Positions 15,661-24,220 of a DNA stretch of 38,039 bases are shown here, piece by piece. The translations under genes were made by a program, and so were the position numbers. Under the pieces are notes generated by a model, which did not search any database, was not told the DNA's origin, and saw only the letters and a program-made list of their open reading frames with translations. This stretch comes from Caenibius sp964466155 (GTDB lineage Bacteria; Pseudomonadota; Alphaproteobacteria; Sphingomonadales; Sphingomonadaceae). The DNA is taken from assembly GCA_964466155.1 (NCBI GenBank), contig CAYXMY010000014.1:1-38039 (forward strand). The letters are read 5' to 3'. Numbering within the stretch: position 1 is the stretch's first letter; every line of letters starts with the position of its first letter.

Positions 15661-16326
15661 ATGGGCGTCCCCATGCCGATAAAACCCTCGCTTGAACTCG
15701 CCAGCCTGATTGAAGGTTATCGTCGTTTTCGTGCCAATGGCTGGAACCCTCGCCGCGAACGGTGGGCCGCTTTGGGCGAAGGTCAGCATCCGCAGATCAT
15801 GGTCATTGCCTGCTCAGATAGCCGCGTCGATCCCGCACAAGTGTTCGATGTCGATCCAGGTGAGATTTTCGTGGTGCGCAATGTCGCCGCGATGGTTCCA
15901 CCGTTCGAAACCACCCCGGGGCTTCACGGCGTTTCCGCGGCTCTCGAATTCGCGGTTCAGGTGCTCAAGATCAAGGAAGTGGTCGTATTGGGCCACGGCA
16001 TGTGCGGCGGCTGCAAGGCGGCCTTGACGCAGGAACTGCGTGGGGCAGAACCCGGCAAAGGCGGCTTTATCGCGGACTGGATATCGCTGCTCGACGAAGC
16101 GCGTGAACCGATCGCCAAGGCAATGGGCACCAAAGGACGGGATGCCGAACGGGCCATGGAACAGGCCGGGGTCAAGGTTTCGCTCGCCAATCTGCGCTCT
16201 TTCCCCTGCGTTGCCGAAAAGGAAGCCGCCGGAAGCCTGCGCCTGCGCGGCGCCTTCTTCGCCATTTCCGATGGCCTTCTCCATCTGCTGGATGAAGATA
16301 CAGGCAAATTCGAACCTGTAGAGTGA
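15661..16326 (+). CDS. Beta-class carbonic anhydrase
   Basis: A 221-residue zinc enzyme interconverting CO2 and bicarbonate. Zinc ligands and the catalytic dyad are in ACSDSRVDP (Cys and the Asp/Arg dyad) and LGHGMCGGC (His and Cys), with the typical FVVRNVAAMVPPFE between them. The cytoplasmic location is inferred from the lack of a signal peptide. A second ATG at 15673 (MPIKPSLELA) is a possible start. It is divergent from lipA and lies 35 bases before the NYN-domain gene. Confidence 0.93.
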   Translation: MGVPMPIKPSLELASLIEGYRRFRANGWNPRRERWAALGEGQHPQIMVIACSDSRVDPAQVFDVDPGEIFVVRNVAAMVPPFETTPGLHGVSAALEFAVQVLKIKEVVVLGHGMCGGCKAALTQELRGAEPGKGGFIADWISLLDEAREPIAKAMGTKGRDAERAMEQAGVKVSLANLRSFPCVAEKEAAGSLRLRGAFFAISDGLLHLLDEDTGKFEPVE

Positions 16327-16361
16327 CTTGCGCCAGCAGCCATGCCGTTCCATGAAGCGGC

Positions 16362-17081
16362 ATGGCAGATGAAACCTTGCGCAACATCGCTTTGCTGATC
16401 GATGCGGACAACGCCTCTCCGGCAGGGATTGACCCTGTATTGACCGTTCTGGCGGAACTGGGGCAAGTCAACATCCGCCGCGCTTATGGCAACTGGCGGA
16501 AGGCTTCGCTCAAAGGCTGGGCAGATATCGTTCACCGCTATGGCATCGAACCGCAACAGCAGTTCGATCTGACCAAGGGCAAGAACGCCACCGACATGAA
16601 GATGACCATTGATGCTCTGGACATGCTTTATCGCGGGCGTGTCCATGGTTTCGGCATCATGAGTTCGGACAGCGATTTCACGCCGCTCGCCATGCGCATC
16701 CGGCAGGACGGTTATCCGGTTTACGGGTTCGGCAGCCGCCAGACACCGGAAGCCTTCAAGCAGGCCTGCACACGCTTCATCGAAGTCGACGCCCTGACCA
16801 AGGCGGAGCGTGTCGCGAAAGAAAGCAGCGCCCCGACAGAAAAGAGCCCGATCCTGGATGCAACGGTGCTGGATTTGCTGGTCAATGCCTATAACGCCAG
16901 CAAGCGGGACGAGCGTGGCTATGCAAGGCTTGCCGAAGTCGGGCAACGCGCCGGCAACCGCTCCAGCTTCGATACGCGCAATTACGGTTTTTCCCGGCTG
17001 ATCGACCTGCTCGAAGCATCGCCGAATTTCGCCATAGAACGGCGTGAAGACGGGCAAGTGTGGGTCAAGCGCATACGCTGA
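16362..17081 (+). CDS. NYN-domain putative ribonuclease with OST-HTH/LOTUS domain
   Basis: A 239-residue protein. Residues 8-150 form a NYN (PIN-like) nuclease domain of the LabA/DUF88 type, with acidic motifs ALLIDADNASP, KNATDMKMTIDALDML and SSDSDFTPLAMRIRQDG. After a charged linker, residues 170-239 resemble an OST-HTH/LOTUS domain (LLVNAYNASKRDERGYARLAEVG, then NYGFSRLIDLLEASPNFAIE), which in other proteins binds RNA. The combination suggests an RNA-processing or decay factor. It is followed by a strong hairpin terminator. The substrate is unknown. Confidence 0.85.
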   Translation: MADETLRNIALLIDADNASPAGIDPVLTVLAELGQVNIRRAYGNWRKASLKGWADIVHRYGIEPQQQFDLTKGKNATDMKMTIDALDMLYRGRVHGFGIMSSDSDFTPLAMRIRQDGYPVYGFGSRQTPEAFKQACTRFIEVDALTKAERVAKESSAPTEKSPILDATVLDLLVNAYNASKRDERGYARLAEVGQRAGNRSSFDTRNYGFSRLIDLLEASPNFAIERREDGQVWVKRIR

Positions 17082-17121
17082 AACGCCCGCACCCACTTTG
17101 AGAATTAATCATCCAAAGCAA

Positions 17122-17149
17122 AAGGGCGGCAGGTTTCCCCGCCGCCCTT
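17122..17149. terminator. Perfect 9-bp hairpin between convergent genes
   Basis: AAGGGCGGC (17122-17130) pairs perfectly with GCCGCCCTT (17141-17149) around a 10-base loop. Read on the minus strand the stem is followed by TTTGCTTTGG, and on the plus strand by CAAGC, so it best serves the minus-strand gene but may stop both. It lies between the stops of the NYN gene and the TPR-like gene. Confidence 0.7.
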
Positions 17150-17171
17150 CAAGCTATCTGGACTGGATATT

Positions 17172-18476
17172 TCAGGCCTTGTTGCCGATCAGCGCCAGCC
17201 AGAGACGCACAACCGCCTGACGCGGTCCCGTAACCTTCTGGAAATTGGCCTTGGCTTCGGCGAACTTGCCCTGATCGTACTGCGCGATGCCCAAACGGGT
17301 CAGCGCCGTATTCTGATCCGGGCTGCCATTGAGCGCCGCCTTGTACAGCTCTTCCGCCTGCGCAGCATTGCCGTAGCTGAGGAATGCATCGCCCAGCCCG
17401 AGCGCGCGGATGCCGCCGGCCGATTTCGCGCCAGCCACTTCGCCAGCCAGCGAAGCCTTGTCCGCCGCCACACGGCTGGCCGCATTCTGGCGCGCTTCCG
17501 CGACCCATGCATCGGATTTGCTCAGCGCGTTGGCTGCGTAACCCTTATCGATTACCCGAACCACTTCCCCCGGAAGACGGCGCGGATCGGCAGATTCGAT
17601 ATATTCCTTGTATTCCGACTGGACATATTTCGGATCGTTTTCGAGCGCCCCCGAACGATCCATCAGGCGGAAAAGATCCAGCGTGGCAGGCACATCCAGC
17701 CCGCTGAAATTGCGCACCATCTGGGCGGCGTTCAACCAGTTCATCTTGGTAGGGCTCTGCTCGACCCACAGCGTGGCGACATCGATCGCTTCCGGCCCCA
17801 GCTTGGCGTTGTAGGCCACCATGCTTGCACGGCTGAACCACGAGTCCGGCACCGGCTGACCGGCTGCCTTGCGAGCCACCACCAATTGCTTGAATGCAGC
17901 GACACCTTCACGCGCCTGACCGCCTTGGCCATAGGAATCGATCAGGAGCGGACCAAGCGTCTCGTCCTGCACGCCGCCGTCCGCGGCAGCCTTCAATGCC
18001 TTGATGGCAGTCGGATAATCCTTGGTCGCATAGGCGAAATTGCCAAGATAAAACTGGTAGGTCGGCAGCTTTTCAGCCGGAACCTGACCGCTATCGATCA
18101 TCATCGAAACACCGCGCTTACGCAGGGCATCGTCACCGTTGGCATTGCCTATACCGAACAGGAACTGGCCCGCAGCCAGCTTGTCGCCCGGCGTGCTGGC
18201 TACGGAAACCGCAGCTTCGGCCTTCGGCAGCAAGGCACTGGCCGCAGCGTCGATCTGTCCCTTGTCGGCACCGCTCTTCTTGAGTTCTTCCAGCTTTTGA
18301 ACTTCGGCCTGCACCGGTTGAGCGGCAGCCACGAATTCCTTGCTGTAGCCGCCGCCGCTATTGCCCTTGGCGGCATATGCGGGGGTCGTTGTCAGCCCGT
18401 AACCGGCAATGCCCATGCCTGCAGCCATGGCGATCGCAGCGACGCTGAAAGATTTCTTCGGGAGGCTCCCGCGCAT
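17172..18476 (-). CDS. Exported TPR-like repeat protein, unknown function
   Basis: A 434-residue protein with an N-terminal signal peptide (basic MRGSLPKKSF, a hydrophobic core to about residue 30, and AYA before AKGNSG as the likely cleavage site). The mature part is Ala-rich and helical. TPR-like helix pairs are seen in the middle (YQFYLGNFAYATKDYPTAIKALKAA) and near the end (LGDAFLSYGNAAQAEELYKAALNGSP, LGIAQYDQGKFAEAKANFQ). It is probably periplasmic and protein-binding. The start is supported by AAGAGGAG seven bases upstream of the ATG at 18476. It is divergent from gyrA. I cannot name a closer family. Confidence 0.82.
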   Translation of the reverse strand: MRGSLPKKSFSVAAIAMAAGMGIAGYGLTTTPAYAAKGNSGGGYSKEFVAAAQPVQAEVQKLEELKKSGADKGQIDAAASALLPKAEAAVSVASTPGDKLAAGQFLFGIGNANGDDALRKRGVSMMIDSGQVPAEKLPTYQFYLGNFAYATKDYPTAIKALKAAADGGVQDETLGPLLIDSYGQGGQAREGVAAFKQLVVARKAAGQPVPDSWFSRASMVAYNAKLGPEAIDVATLWVEQSPTKMNWLNAAQMVRNFSGLDVPATLDLFRLMDRSGALENDPKYVQSEYKEYIESADPRRLPGEVVRVIDKGYAANALSKSDAWVAEARQNAASRVAADKASLAGEVAGAKSAGGIRALGLGDAFLSYGNAAQAEELYKAALNGSPDQNTALTRLGIAQYDQGKFAEAKANFQKVTGPRQAVVRLWLALIGNKA

Positions 18477-18748
18477 GCATCATCTCCTCTTGCGGCCAGC
18501 ATTTCATGGCCCAAAACAGCTATATTCCCCTGCTAGTGAACACAAAAACAGGGTTTTGCAACTCCGCCCTGCTAGCCAAGCCCCACTGAACAACGATTGA
18601 ATGACGCACACCTGCGACGAACGGCAGAACTGCCGCCGCCTGCGCATGTGGAAAACGCCCCTCCACCCCCTCCTATGGCTGGCCTTTCCCGGCCCGTTGG
18701 CCTAGGCGGAAAGTTCAGAAATACTTAGTATAAGAGACACGTTTTTCC
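18477..18748. other. Intergenic region between divergent TPR-like gene and gyrA
   Basis: A 272-base gap that must carry promoters for both flanking genes. It holds the ribosome-binding site AAGAGGAG for the minus gene and a short inverted repeat CGGCAG-AA-CTGCCG at 18622-18635. Pyrimidine-rich and AT-rich stretches lie just before the GTG of gyrA. I could not assign a convincing -35/-10 pair for gyrA. Confidence 0.5.
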
Positions 18749-21514
18749 GTGAGCGACGACATCGATACCCTCACCCCTCCCGTTCCCGCATCCGGCCCGG
18801 ATATCGAGCGGATCGACATCGTCGATGAAATGAAGACGAGCTACCTCGATTACGCGATGAGCGTGATCGTGTCTCGTGCGCTGCCCGATGTTCGCGACGG
18901 GTTGAAGCCCGTGCATCGCCGCATCCTTTTCGCCAGCCAGGAAGGCGGCATGGTTGCCGGCCGCCCCTATCGCAAGAGCGCGAAGATCGTCGGCGACGTG
19001 ATGGGTAACTATCACCCGCACGGCGACTCCGCGATTTACGATGCCCTCGCCCGGATGACGCAGAACTGGTCGATGCGCGTGCCGCTCATCGACGGTCAGG
19101 GCAACTTCGGCTCGATGGACCCCGATCCGCCGGCTTCGATGCGCTATACGGAAGCGCGTCTGGCCCGGGTCGCCAACAGCCTGCTCGACGATCTCGACAA
19201 GGACACCGTCGATTTTCAGGACAACTACGACGGATCGCGGCAGGAACCGCAGGTTCTGCCTGCCCGTTTCCCCAACCTGCTGGTCAACGGCGCAGGCGGT
19301 ATCGCCGTCGGCATGGCCACCAACATTCCGCCGCATAACCTCGGTGAAGTGATCGATGGCTGCCTTGCTTTCATCGACAACCCGGCGATCACCACCGAAG
19401 AACTGTTCGAGATCATCCCCGGACCGGACTTTCCCACTGCCCCGCTGATCCTCGGATCGGCCGGATCGCGGGCAGCCTACACCACCGGGCGCGGCTCGAT
19501 CCTGATGCGTTGCCGCCACGAGATCGAGGAAGCCCGGGGGGATAGGCGGTCCATCGTGCTGACTTCGATCCCCTTCCAGGTCGGCAAATCGAACCTCGTT
19601 GAAAGAATTGCCGAAGCCGCCAAGGACAAGCGGATCGAAGGCATTTCGGACATCCGCGATGAATCCAACCGCGAAGGCGTGCGCGTCGTCATCGACCTGA
19701 AGCGCGACGCAACTGCCGATGTGGTGCTCAATCAACTCTGGCGCCACACGCCTGCGCAATCGAGCTTCCCGGCCAATATGCTCGCCATTCGCGGCGGCCG
19801 TCCGGAAGTGCTGACCTTGCGCGACATGGTGCAGTGCTTCATTCAGTTCCGCGAAGAAGTCATCACCCGCCGCACCAAGTTCGAACTGAACAAGGCGCGC
19901 GACCGCGCGCATATCTTGCTCGGCCTGGTCGTCGCGGTTTCCAATCTCGATGAAGTGGTGGCGATCATTCGCAGCGCGTCCAATCCGGCACAAGCGCGCG
20001 AGCGCTTGCTGGCGCGCGAGTGGGCAACCGGCGATATCGCGCCCTATATCCGTCTCGTCGAGGCATTCGAACCGGGCACCGGCGAAGACAGTCTCGAAAC
20101 CTACCGCCTGTCGGAAATTCAGGTGAAGGCTATCCTCGATCTGCGCCTGCACCGCCTCACCGCATTGGGGCGCGACGAGATCGGCGACGAGTTGAAGGAA
20201 CTCGCAACGGCGATCGAAGAATATCTTTCGATCCTTGCCGACCGGGCCAAACTCTATCGCGTCATGCGCGGCGAACTGGAAGAGGTGCGCGCGCTTTACG
20301 CCACCCCGCGGGTCGCCGAAATCGCTCCCGCTTGGGACGGGCTGGAAGACGAAGACCTGATCGAACGCGACGACATGGTCGTGACCGTCACCTTGGACGG
20401 CTATATCAAGCGCACCCCGCTTTCGACTTTCCGCGCGCAGAATCGCGGCGGCAAGGGCCGCTCCGGCATGGCGACCAAGGATGAAGACGTCGTCAGCGAT
20501 ATGTTCGTGACCAGCACGCACAATCCGGTGCTGTTCTTCTCCACGGCGGGCAAGGTCTATCGCCTCAAAGTCTGGAAGCTTCCGGAAGGCGGCCCCGCCA
20601 CGCGCGGGCGGCCGATCATCAACCTGCTACCAGCGCTCGATCAGGATGAAACCATCGCCACCGTTCTGCCGCTGCCGGAAGATGAGGAAAGCTGGGGGGC
20701 GCTCAGCGTTGTCTTCGCCACGGCAAAGGGCAATGTCCGCCGCAACAGCATGGATGCTTTCGCCAATATCCCGTCGAACGGCAAACTGGCCATGCGTTTT
20801 GAGGAAGGCAGCGATGATCGGCTGATCGGCGTTGCCGTGCTCGACTCTGGCGACGATGTGCTGCTCGCCAGCCGCAACGGCAAGGCAATCCGCTTCGCGG
20901 CGGATGAAGTGCGCGAATTCACCAGCCGCACATCCACCGGCGTTCGCGGGATGACTTTGAAGGATGGCGACGAAGTGGTTTCGCTTTCCATTCTCCATCG
21001 GGTCGGCACCAGCGCGGAAGAACGTGACGATTATCTGCGCTTCGCCCCGTGGAAAGCGGAAAAGGAAGGACAACCGGCGATCCCTGAATCCCGCTTCACC
21101 GAACTGGCCGAAAAGGAACAGTTCATCCTGACCGTTTGCGCCAACGGTTACGGCAAGCTCAGTTCCGCTTACGAATATCGCCGCACCGGCCGCGGCGGCC
21201 AGGGCATTACCAACATCGACAATATCAAGCGCAACGGGCCGGTCGTGGCCAGCTTCAGCGCAACGCAGGCCGACCAGTTGATGCTCGTCACCGATCAGGC
21301 CAAGCTGATCCGGACCGGACTGGATTCCCTGCGTGTGATCGGCCGGGCCAGCGCGGGCGTGCGTCTGTTCGATGTTTCCGACAACGAACATGTGGTGAGC
21401 GCGGTGCGCATCGATGAGCCGGAAGAACCGGAAATCGATACTGACGATACGCCCCTCGCTGACGCCCCCACCCCAGCGCCGGACAGCGATGATCCAGGCG
21501 TTGAAGCGGAATAG
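18749..21514 (+). CDS. gyrA: DNA gyrase subunit A
   Basis: A 921-residue type IIA topoisomerase subunit that breaks and rejoins DNA. The N-terminal domain includes SSYLDYAM-type MKTSYLDYAMSVIVSRALPD, and the catalytic tyrosine is in PASMRYTEARLA. The quinolone-resistance region reads HPHGDSAIYDALARM, so the residues matching E. coli S83 and D87 are the unmutated Ser and Asp. The GyrA box appears as QNRGGKG, followed by the beta-pinwheel C-terminal domain and an acidic tail. Translation starts at GTG 18749; the purine-rich leader has only a weak ribosome-binding site. It is followed by a hairpin and then trmFO. Confidence 0.97.
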   Translation: MSDDIDTLTPPVPASGPDIERIDIVDEMKTSYLDYAMSVIVSRALPDVRDGLKPVHRRILFASQEGGMVAGRPYRKSAKIVGDVMGNYHPHGDSAIYDALARMTQNWSMRVPLIDGQGNFGSMDPDPPASMRYTEARLARVANSLLDDLDKDTVDFQDNYDGSRQEPQVLPARFPNLLVNGAGGIAVGMATNIPPHNLGEVIDGCLAFIDNPAITTEELFEIIPGPDFPTAPLILGSAGSRAAYTTGRGSILMRCRHEIEEARGDRRSIVLTSIPFQVGKSNLVERIAEAAKDKRIEGISDIRDESNREGVRVVIDLKRDATADVVLNQLWRHTPAQSSFPANMLAIRGGRPEVLTLRDMVQCFIQFREEVITRRTKFELNKARDRAHILLGLVVAVSNLDEVVAIIRSASNPAQARERLLAREWATGDIAPYIRLVEAFEPGTGEDSLETYRLSEIQVKAILDLRLHRLTALGRDEIGDELKELATAIEEYLSILADRAKLYRVMRGELEEVRALYATPRVAEIAPAWDGLEDEDLIERDDMVVTVTLDGYIKRTPLSTFRAQNRGGKGRSGMATKDEDVVSDMFVTSTHNPVLFFSTAGKVYRLKVWKLPEGGPATRGRPIINLLPALDQDETIATVLPLPEDEESWGALSVVFATAKGNVRRNSMDAFANIPSNGKLAMRFEEGSDDRLIGVAVLDSGDDVLLASRNGKAIRFAADEVREFTSRTSTGVRGMTLKDGDEVVSLSILHRVGTSAEERDDYLRFAPWKAEKEGQPAIPESRFTELAEKEQFILTVCANGYGKLSSAYEYRRTGRGGQGITNIDNIKRNGPVVASFSATQADQLMLVTDQAKLIRTGLDSLRVIGRASAGVRLFDVSDNEHVVSAVRIDEPEEPEIDTDDTPLADAPTPAPDSDDPGVEAE

Positions 21515-21535
21515 CCGCTTTCCATGAAGGTTCCG

Positions 21536-21565
21536 GGGCCGGTTGCATTGCGGTGTGACCGGCCC
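21536..21565 (+). terminator. Hairpin terminator after gyrA
   Basis: GGGCCGGT (21536-21543) pairs with ACCGGCCC (21558-21565) across a 14-base loop and is followed by TCTCTTCAT. This is a plausible intrinsic terminator 22 bases after the gyrA stop; the tail is only moderately T-rich. Confidence 0.5.
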
Positions 21566-21619
21566 TCTCTTCATACTGGCTCTTGAATGTGAGTTGCCCC
21601 AGCCTGTAGGGCGCTCGTC

Positions 21620-22981
21620 ATGACGCATGACATTCATATCATCGGCGGCGGACTTGCTGGCAGCGAAGCGGCCTGGCAACTGGCCCAGCGCGGTTTCAAG
21701 GTCCGTCTTTCGGAAATGCGCGGCGCCCCGGCGGAACGCGGCGGCGAGATGACGCCCGCCCACCAGACGGACGGATTGGCCGAACTGGTCTGCTCAAACT
21801 CCTTCCGTTCCGACGATGATGAGAAAAACGCTGTCGGCCTGCTGCATTACGAAATGCGCCAGTTGGGCTCGCTGGTCATGCAGGCGGGAGAAAAAGCCCG
21901 TGTCCCCGCCGGGTCCGCGATGGCAGTGGATCGCGATGTCTTTTCGGCCGAAGTGCAAAAGGCGCTGGAAGAGCATCCAAACGTCACGCTGGTGCGGGAA
22001 CGGGTGGACAGTCTTCCCGCTTCCGGCCCCACAATCGTGGCCACCGGTCCGCTGACGGCAGCGACTCTGGCGAACAGCATCGGCCATGCAACCGGGGCGG
22101 AGAGTCTGGCGTTTTTCGACGCCATCGCGCCTATCGTCCATTTCGACAGCATCGATATGGACATCTGCTGGAAACAGTCGCGCTGGGACAAGAAAAGCGG
22201 GCCGGACAGCGACGGCAAAGATTACATCAACTGTCCGATGAACAAGGAACAGTATCTGGCCTTCCACCAAGGGTTGCTGGATGGCGAGAAAACCACGTTC
22301 AAGCAATGGGAAGAAAACACCCCCTATTTCGATGGCTGCATGCCCATCGAAGTGATGGCGGAGCGCGGGCTGGATACGCTGCGTTTCGGCCCGATGAAAC
22401 CGGTGGGGCTGGACGATCCGCGCACCGGCCGTTGGCCCCATGCCGTGGTGCAACTGCGGCAGGACAACAAGCTCGGCACTCTGTGGAACATGGTCGGCTT
22501 TCAGACCAAGCTGAAACATGCCGAACAGGTTCGCCTGTTCCGCACCATTCCCGGCCTTGAAAATGCCGAATTTGCGCGGCTGGGCGGCCTCCATCGCAAC
22601 ACCTTCATCAACTCACCGGTCGTGCTTGACCGGCAATTGCGTCTCAAAGGGGCGGAACATATCCGTTTTGCCGGCCAGATCACCGGCTGCGAAGGCTATG
22701 TCGAAAGTTCGGCCATCGGTATTCTGGCCGGGCTCATGGCGGCGACGGAACTGGCCGGGCGGCCATGGGAAGGCCCGCCCCGGACAACGGCAATGGGGGC
22801 CTTGCTCGCCCATATCACCGGAGACGCCGAAGCGGAGAGCTATCAGCCGATGAACGTCAATTTCGGCCTGTTCCCACCTCTGCACGAGGTCAAAAAGAAA
22901 GTCCGGAAAGAAGCCTATACCACCAGAGCGAAGCAGGATCTCGATGGGTGGGTCAGGAATGAAAATCTGGTGACCGTCTAG
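21620..22981 (+). CDS. trmFO: Folate-dependent tRNA m5U54 methyltransferase TrmFO
   Basis: A 453-residue flavoprotein that methylates U54 of tRNA using methylenetetrahydrofolate. The FAD-binding motif HIIGGGLAGSEAAWQLA is at residues 6-22. The conserved cysteines are in LVCSNSFRSDD (about residue 53) and YINCPMNKEQYLAF (about 202). RLGGLHRNTFINSP and the C-terminal NVNFGLFPPL are also family hallmarks. It is common in alphaproteobacteria, which often lack SAM-dependent TrmA. It stands alone between gyrA and the EF-hand gene on the other strand. Confidence 0.96.
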   Translation: MTHDIHIIGGGLAGSEAAWQLAQRGFKVRLSEMRGAPAERGGEMTPAHQTDGLAELVCSNSFRSDDDEKNAVGLLHYEMRQLGSLVMQAGEKARVPAGSAMAVDRDVFSAEVQKALEEHPNVTLVRERVDSLPASGPTIVATGPLTAATLANSIGHATGAESLAFFDAIAPIVHFDSIDMDICWKQSRWDKKSGPDSDGKDYINCPMNKEQYLAFHQGLLDGEKTTFKQWEENTPYFDGCMPIEVMAERGLDTLRFGPMKPVGLDDPRTGRWPHAVVQLRQDNKLGTLWNMVGFQTKLKHAEQVRLFRTIPGLENAEFARLGGLHRNTFINSPVVLDRQLRLKGAEHIRFAGQITGCEGYVESSAIGILAGLMAATELAGRPWEGPPRTTAMGALLAHITGDAEAESYQPMNVNFGLFPPLHEVKKKVRKEAYTTRAKQDLDGWVRNENLVTV

Positions 22982-23026
22982 CGGCCGTTCAAAGCCCCGC
23001 CCAAGTGGCCCCGTCCCGCGTCTCTG

Positions 23027-23482
23027 TCAGCAATGGCAAGCAGGGCGGGTTTTCGCTTTGGGAGCGGTGGTCGCGAATTCCGCCGGAGTAAGTTCGCCAT
23101 CGCCATTGGCATCCGCCCCCTTGAAGCGATTGGATGTGGCCACTGCCCATTCTTCGAACGTCAGCAGATTGTTGCCATCGGCATCCAGCTTGCGGAAGGC
23201 ATCGGCGCGTGTGGCCAACATTTCATTCCGGGTGATACGCAGGTCGCGATTGCGATCGTACCGGAAGAAACGCTTTTGCTCTCGCGTCAAATCCGGCGCT
23301 TCCGGCGGTGGCGCCCCTCGCATGCCTGCAACATTGGCGATGGGCAGCGTCTCCTTGGCGGCTTTTGCAGGTGGCGGCGCAGGCGGCGCCGCGGCTTCAA
23401 CCTCTGCCCGCCCCTGCCACCAGAAAAGCCCCAATCCGGCGAAGGCCAGACCGATCAACACCCCCAATATAATCCGGCCCAT
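23027..23482 (-). CDS. Membrane-anchored EF-hand calcium-binding protein
   Basis: A 151-residue protein with one N-terminal hydrophobic segment (IILGVLIGLAFAGLGLFWW), a Pro/Ala linker and three EF-hand-like loops: DRNRDLRITRNE, DADGNNLLTFEE and DANGDGELTPAE. The last two have near-canonical Ca2+-ligand spacing (D-x-D/N-x-D/N with E at position 12). It is probably periplasmic, tethered to the inner membrane, and binds calcium. It ends in the cysteine-containing CHC. The gene follows the squalene-synthase-like gene by 33 bases in the pdh transcription unit. Function unknown. Confidence 0.82.
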   Translation of the reverse strand: MGRIILGVLIGLAFAGLGLFWWQGRAEVEAAAPPAPPPAKAAKETLPIANVAGMRGAPPPEAPDLTREQKRFFRYDRNRDLRITRNEMLATRADAFRKLDADGNNLLTFEEWAVATSNRFKGADANGDGELTPAEFATTAPKAKTRPACHC

Positions 23483-23515
23483 CCCGTTCCCCCATCATCG
23501 CAAGCCAGCCCAATT

Positions 23516-24184
23516 TCATCGCCCGAACAACCCCAACCGCATCGCCGCCAGCACATCCGTCGAACCCGACAATATCGCGCCCTGTCCGCGCTGCAACGCA
23601 CGATCCGCAAGCCCGGCCAGAACGGCTAAAGGACGCATAGCGCGCGGCAATTTTCGGGAGGCAGAAGAGGCATCCCGCGCCATCCGCAAGGCAAGGTCCC
23701 GCTCTTCCCGATCGCTCAATCCGAAGGCAAGATCGACAGAGGCCCAAAGCCTTCCCGCTTGCAGCGCGGCATCGGCATATGCCGCCTCCCCACACGATCT
23801 TGCCAGGGCTTCGAAGCACACAGCCCGGCCATCGATGAAGCCTGCCATTGCTACGTTGCCCAGCGCCGCGTCATCCAGCAATTGCTCCCACCCATCGACC
23901 AGTCCGCGCAAGGCATTGTCCGGCCCATTCCATTCGGCCAGTTGTGCGATCAAGGGATTGCCTGCCGGACGATCCGCCGCATCTTTGGCCAGCACATCAC
24001 GCCACCATGCGAGCCGCATCTGCGCCAATAGCGGTTCACGCGCCTGACGAACGATATCCGCAAGAGCGGCATCGAACAGGAACAATGCCTTGAACGAAGC
24101 GCGCGTCGCACGCGGGGCATAGGTAAGCGCCAGGCGCTGCGGCATGGGCAGATGAGCGAGGCTTTCCTCAATCACGCTGCCCAT
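23516..24184 (-). CDS. Small squalene/phytoene-synthase-family protein (NDUFAF6-like)
   Basis: A 222-residue protein of the head-to-head isoprenoid synthase fold. RLALTYAPRATRASFKALFLFD and PLLAQMRLAWWRD match the N-terminal part of the family, and the charged Asp-rich pair of true synthases is degenerate (FDAALAD is the only candidate). At about 220 residues it is shorter than real squalene or phytoene synthases (about 280-350). The closest pattern I know is the mitochondrial complex I assembly factor NDUFAF6. A catalytic terpenoid role is doubtful. It lies 36 bases after pdhB and just before the EF-hand gene, probably in one operon. Confidence 0.75.
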   Translation of the reverse strand: MGSVIEESLAHLPMPQRLALTYAPRATRASFKALFLFDAALADIVRQAREPLLAQMRLAWWRDVLAKDAADRPAGNPLIAQLAEWNGPDNALRGLVDGWEQLLDDAALGNVAMAGFIDGRAVCFEALARSCGEAAYADAALQAGRLWASVDLAFGLSDREERDLALRMARDASSASRKLPRAMRPLAVLAGLADRALQRGQGAILSGSTDVLAAMRLGLFGR

Positions 24185-24220
24185 CCCTTATCGTCCGATA
24201 ATCGCCCGCTCCCCAATGGC

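Noticed and set aside
19000..19080. Possible quinolone-resistance changes in gyrA
   Set aside because: The positions matching S83 and D87 of E. coli are Ser and Asp, i.e. the unmutated residues.
18725..20521. 598-codon open frame on - opposite gyrA
   Set aside because: Shadow of gyrA caused by GC-rich third positions; sense strand is unambiguous.
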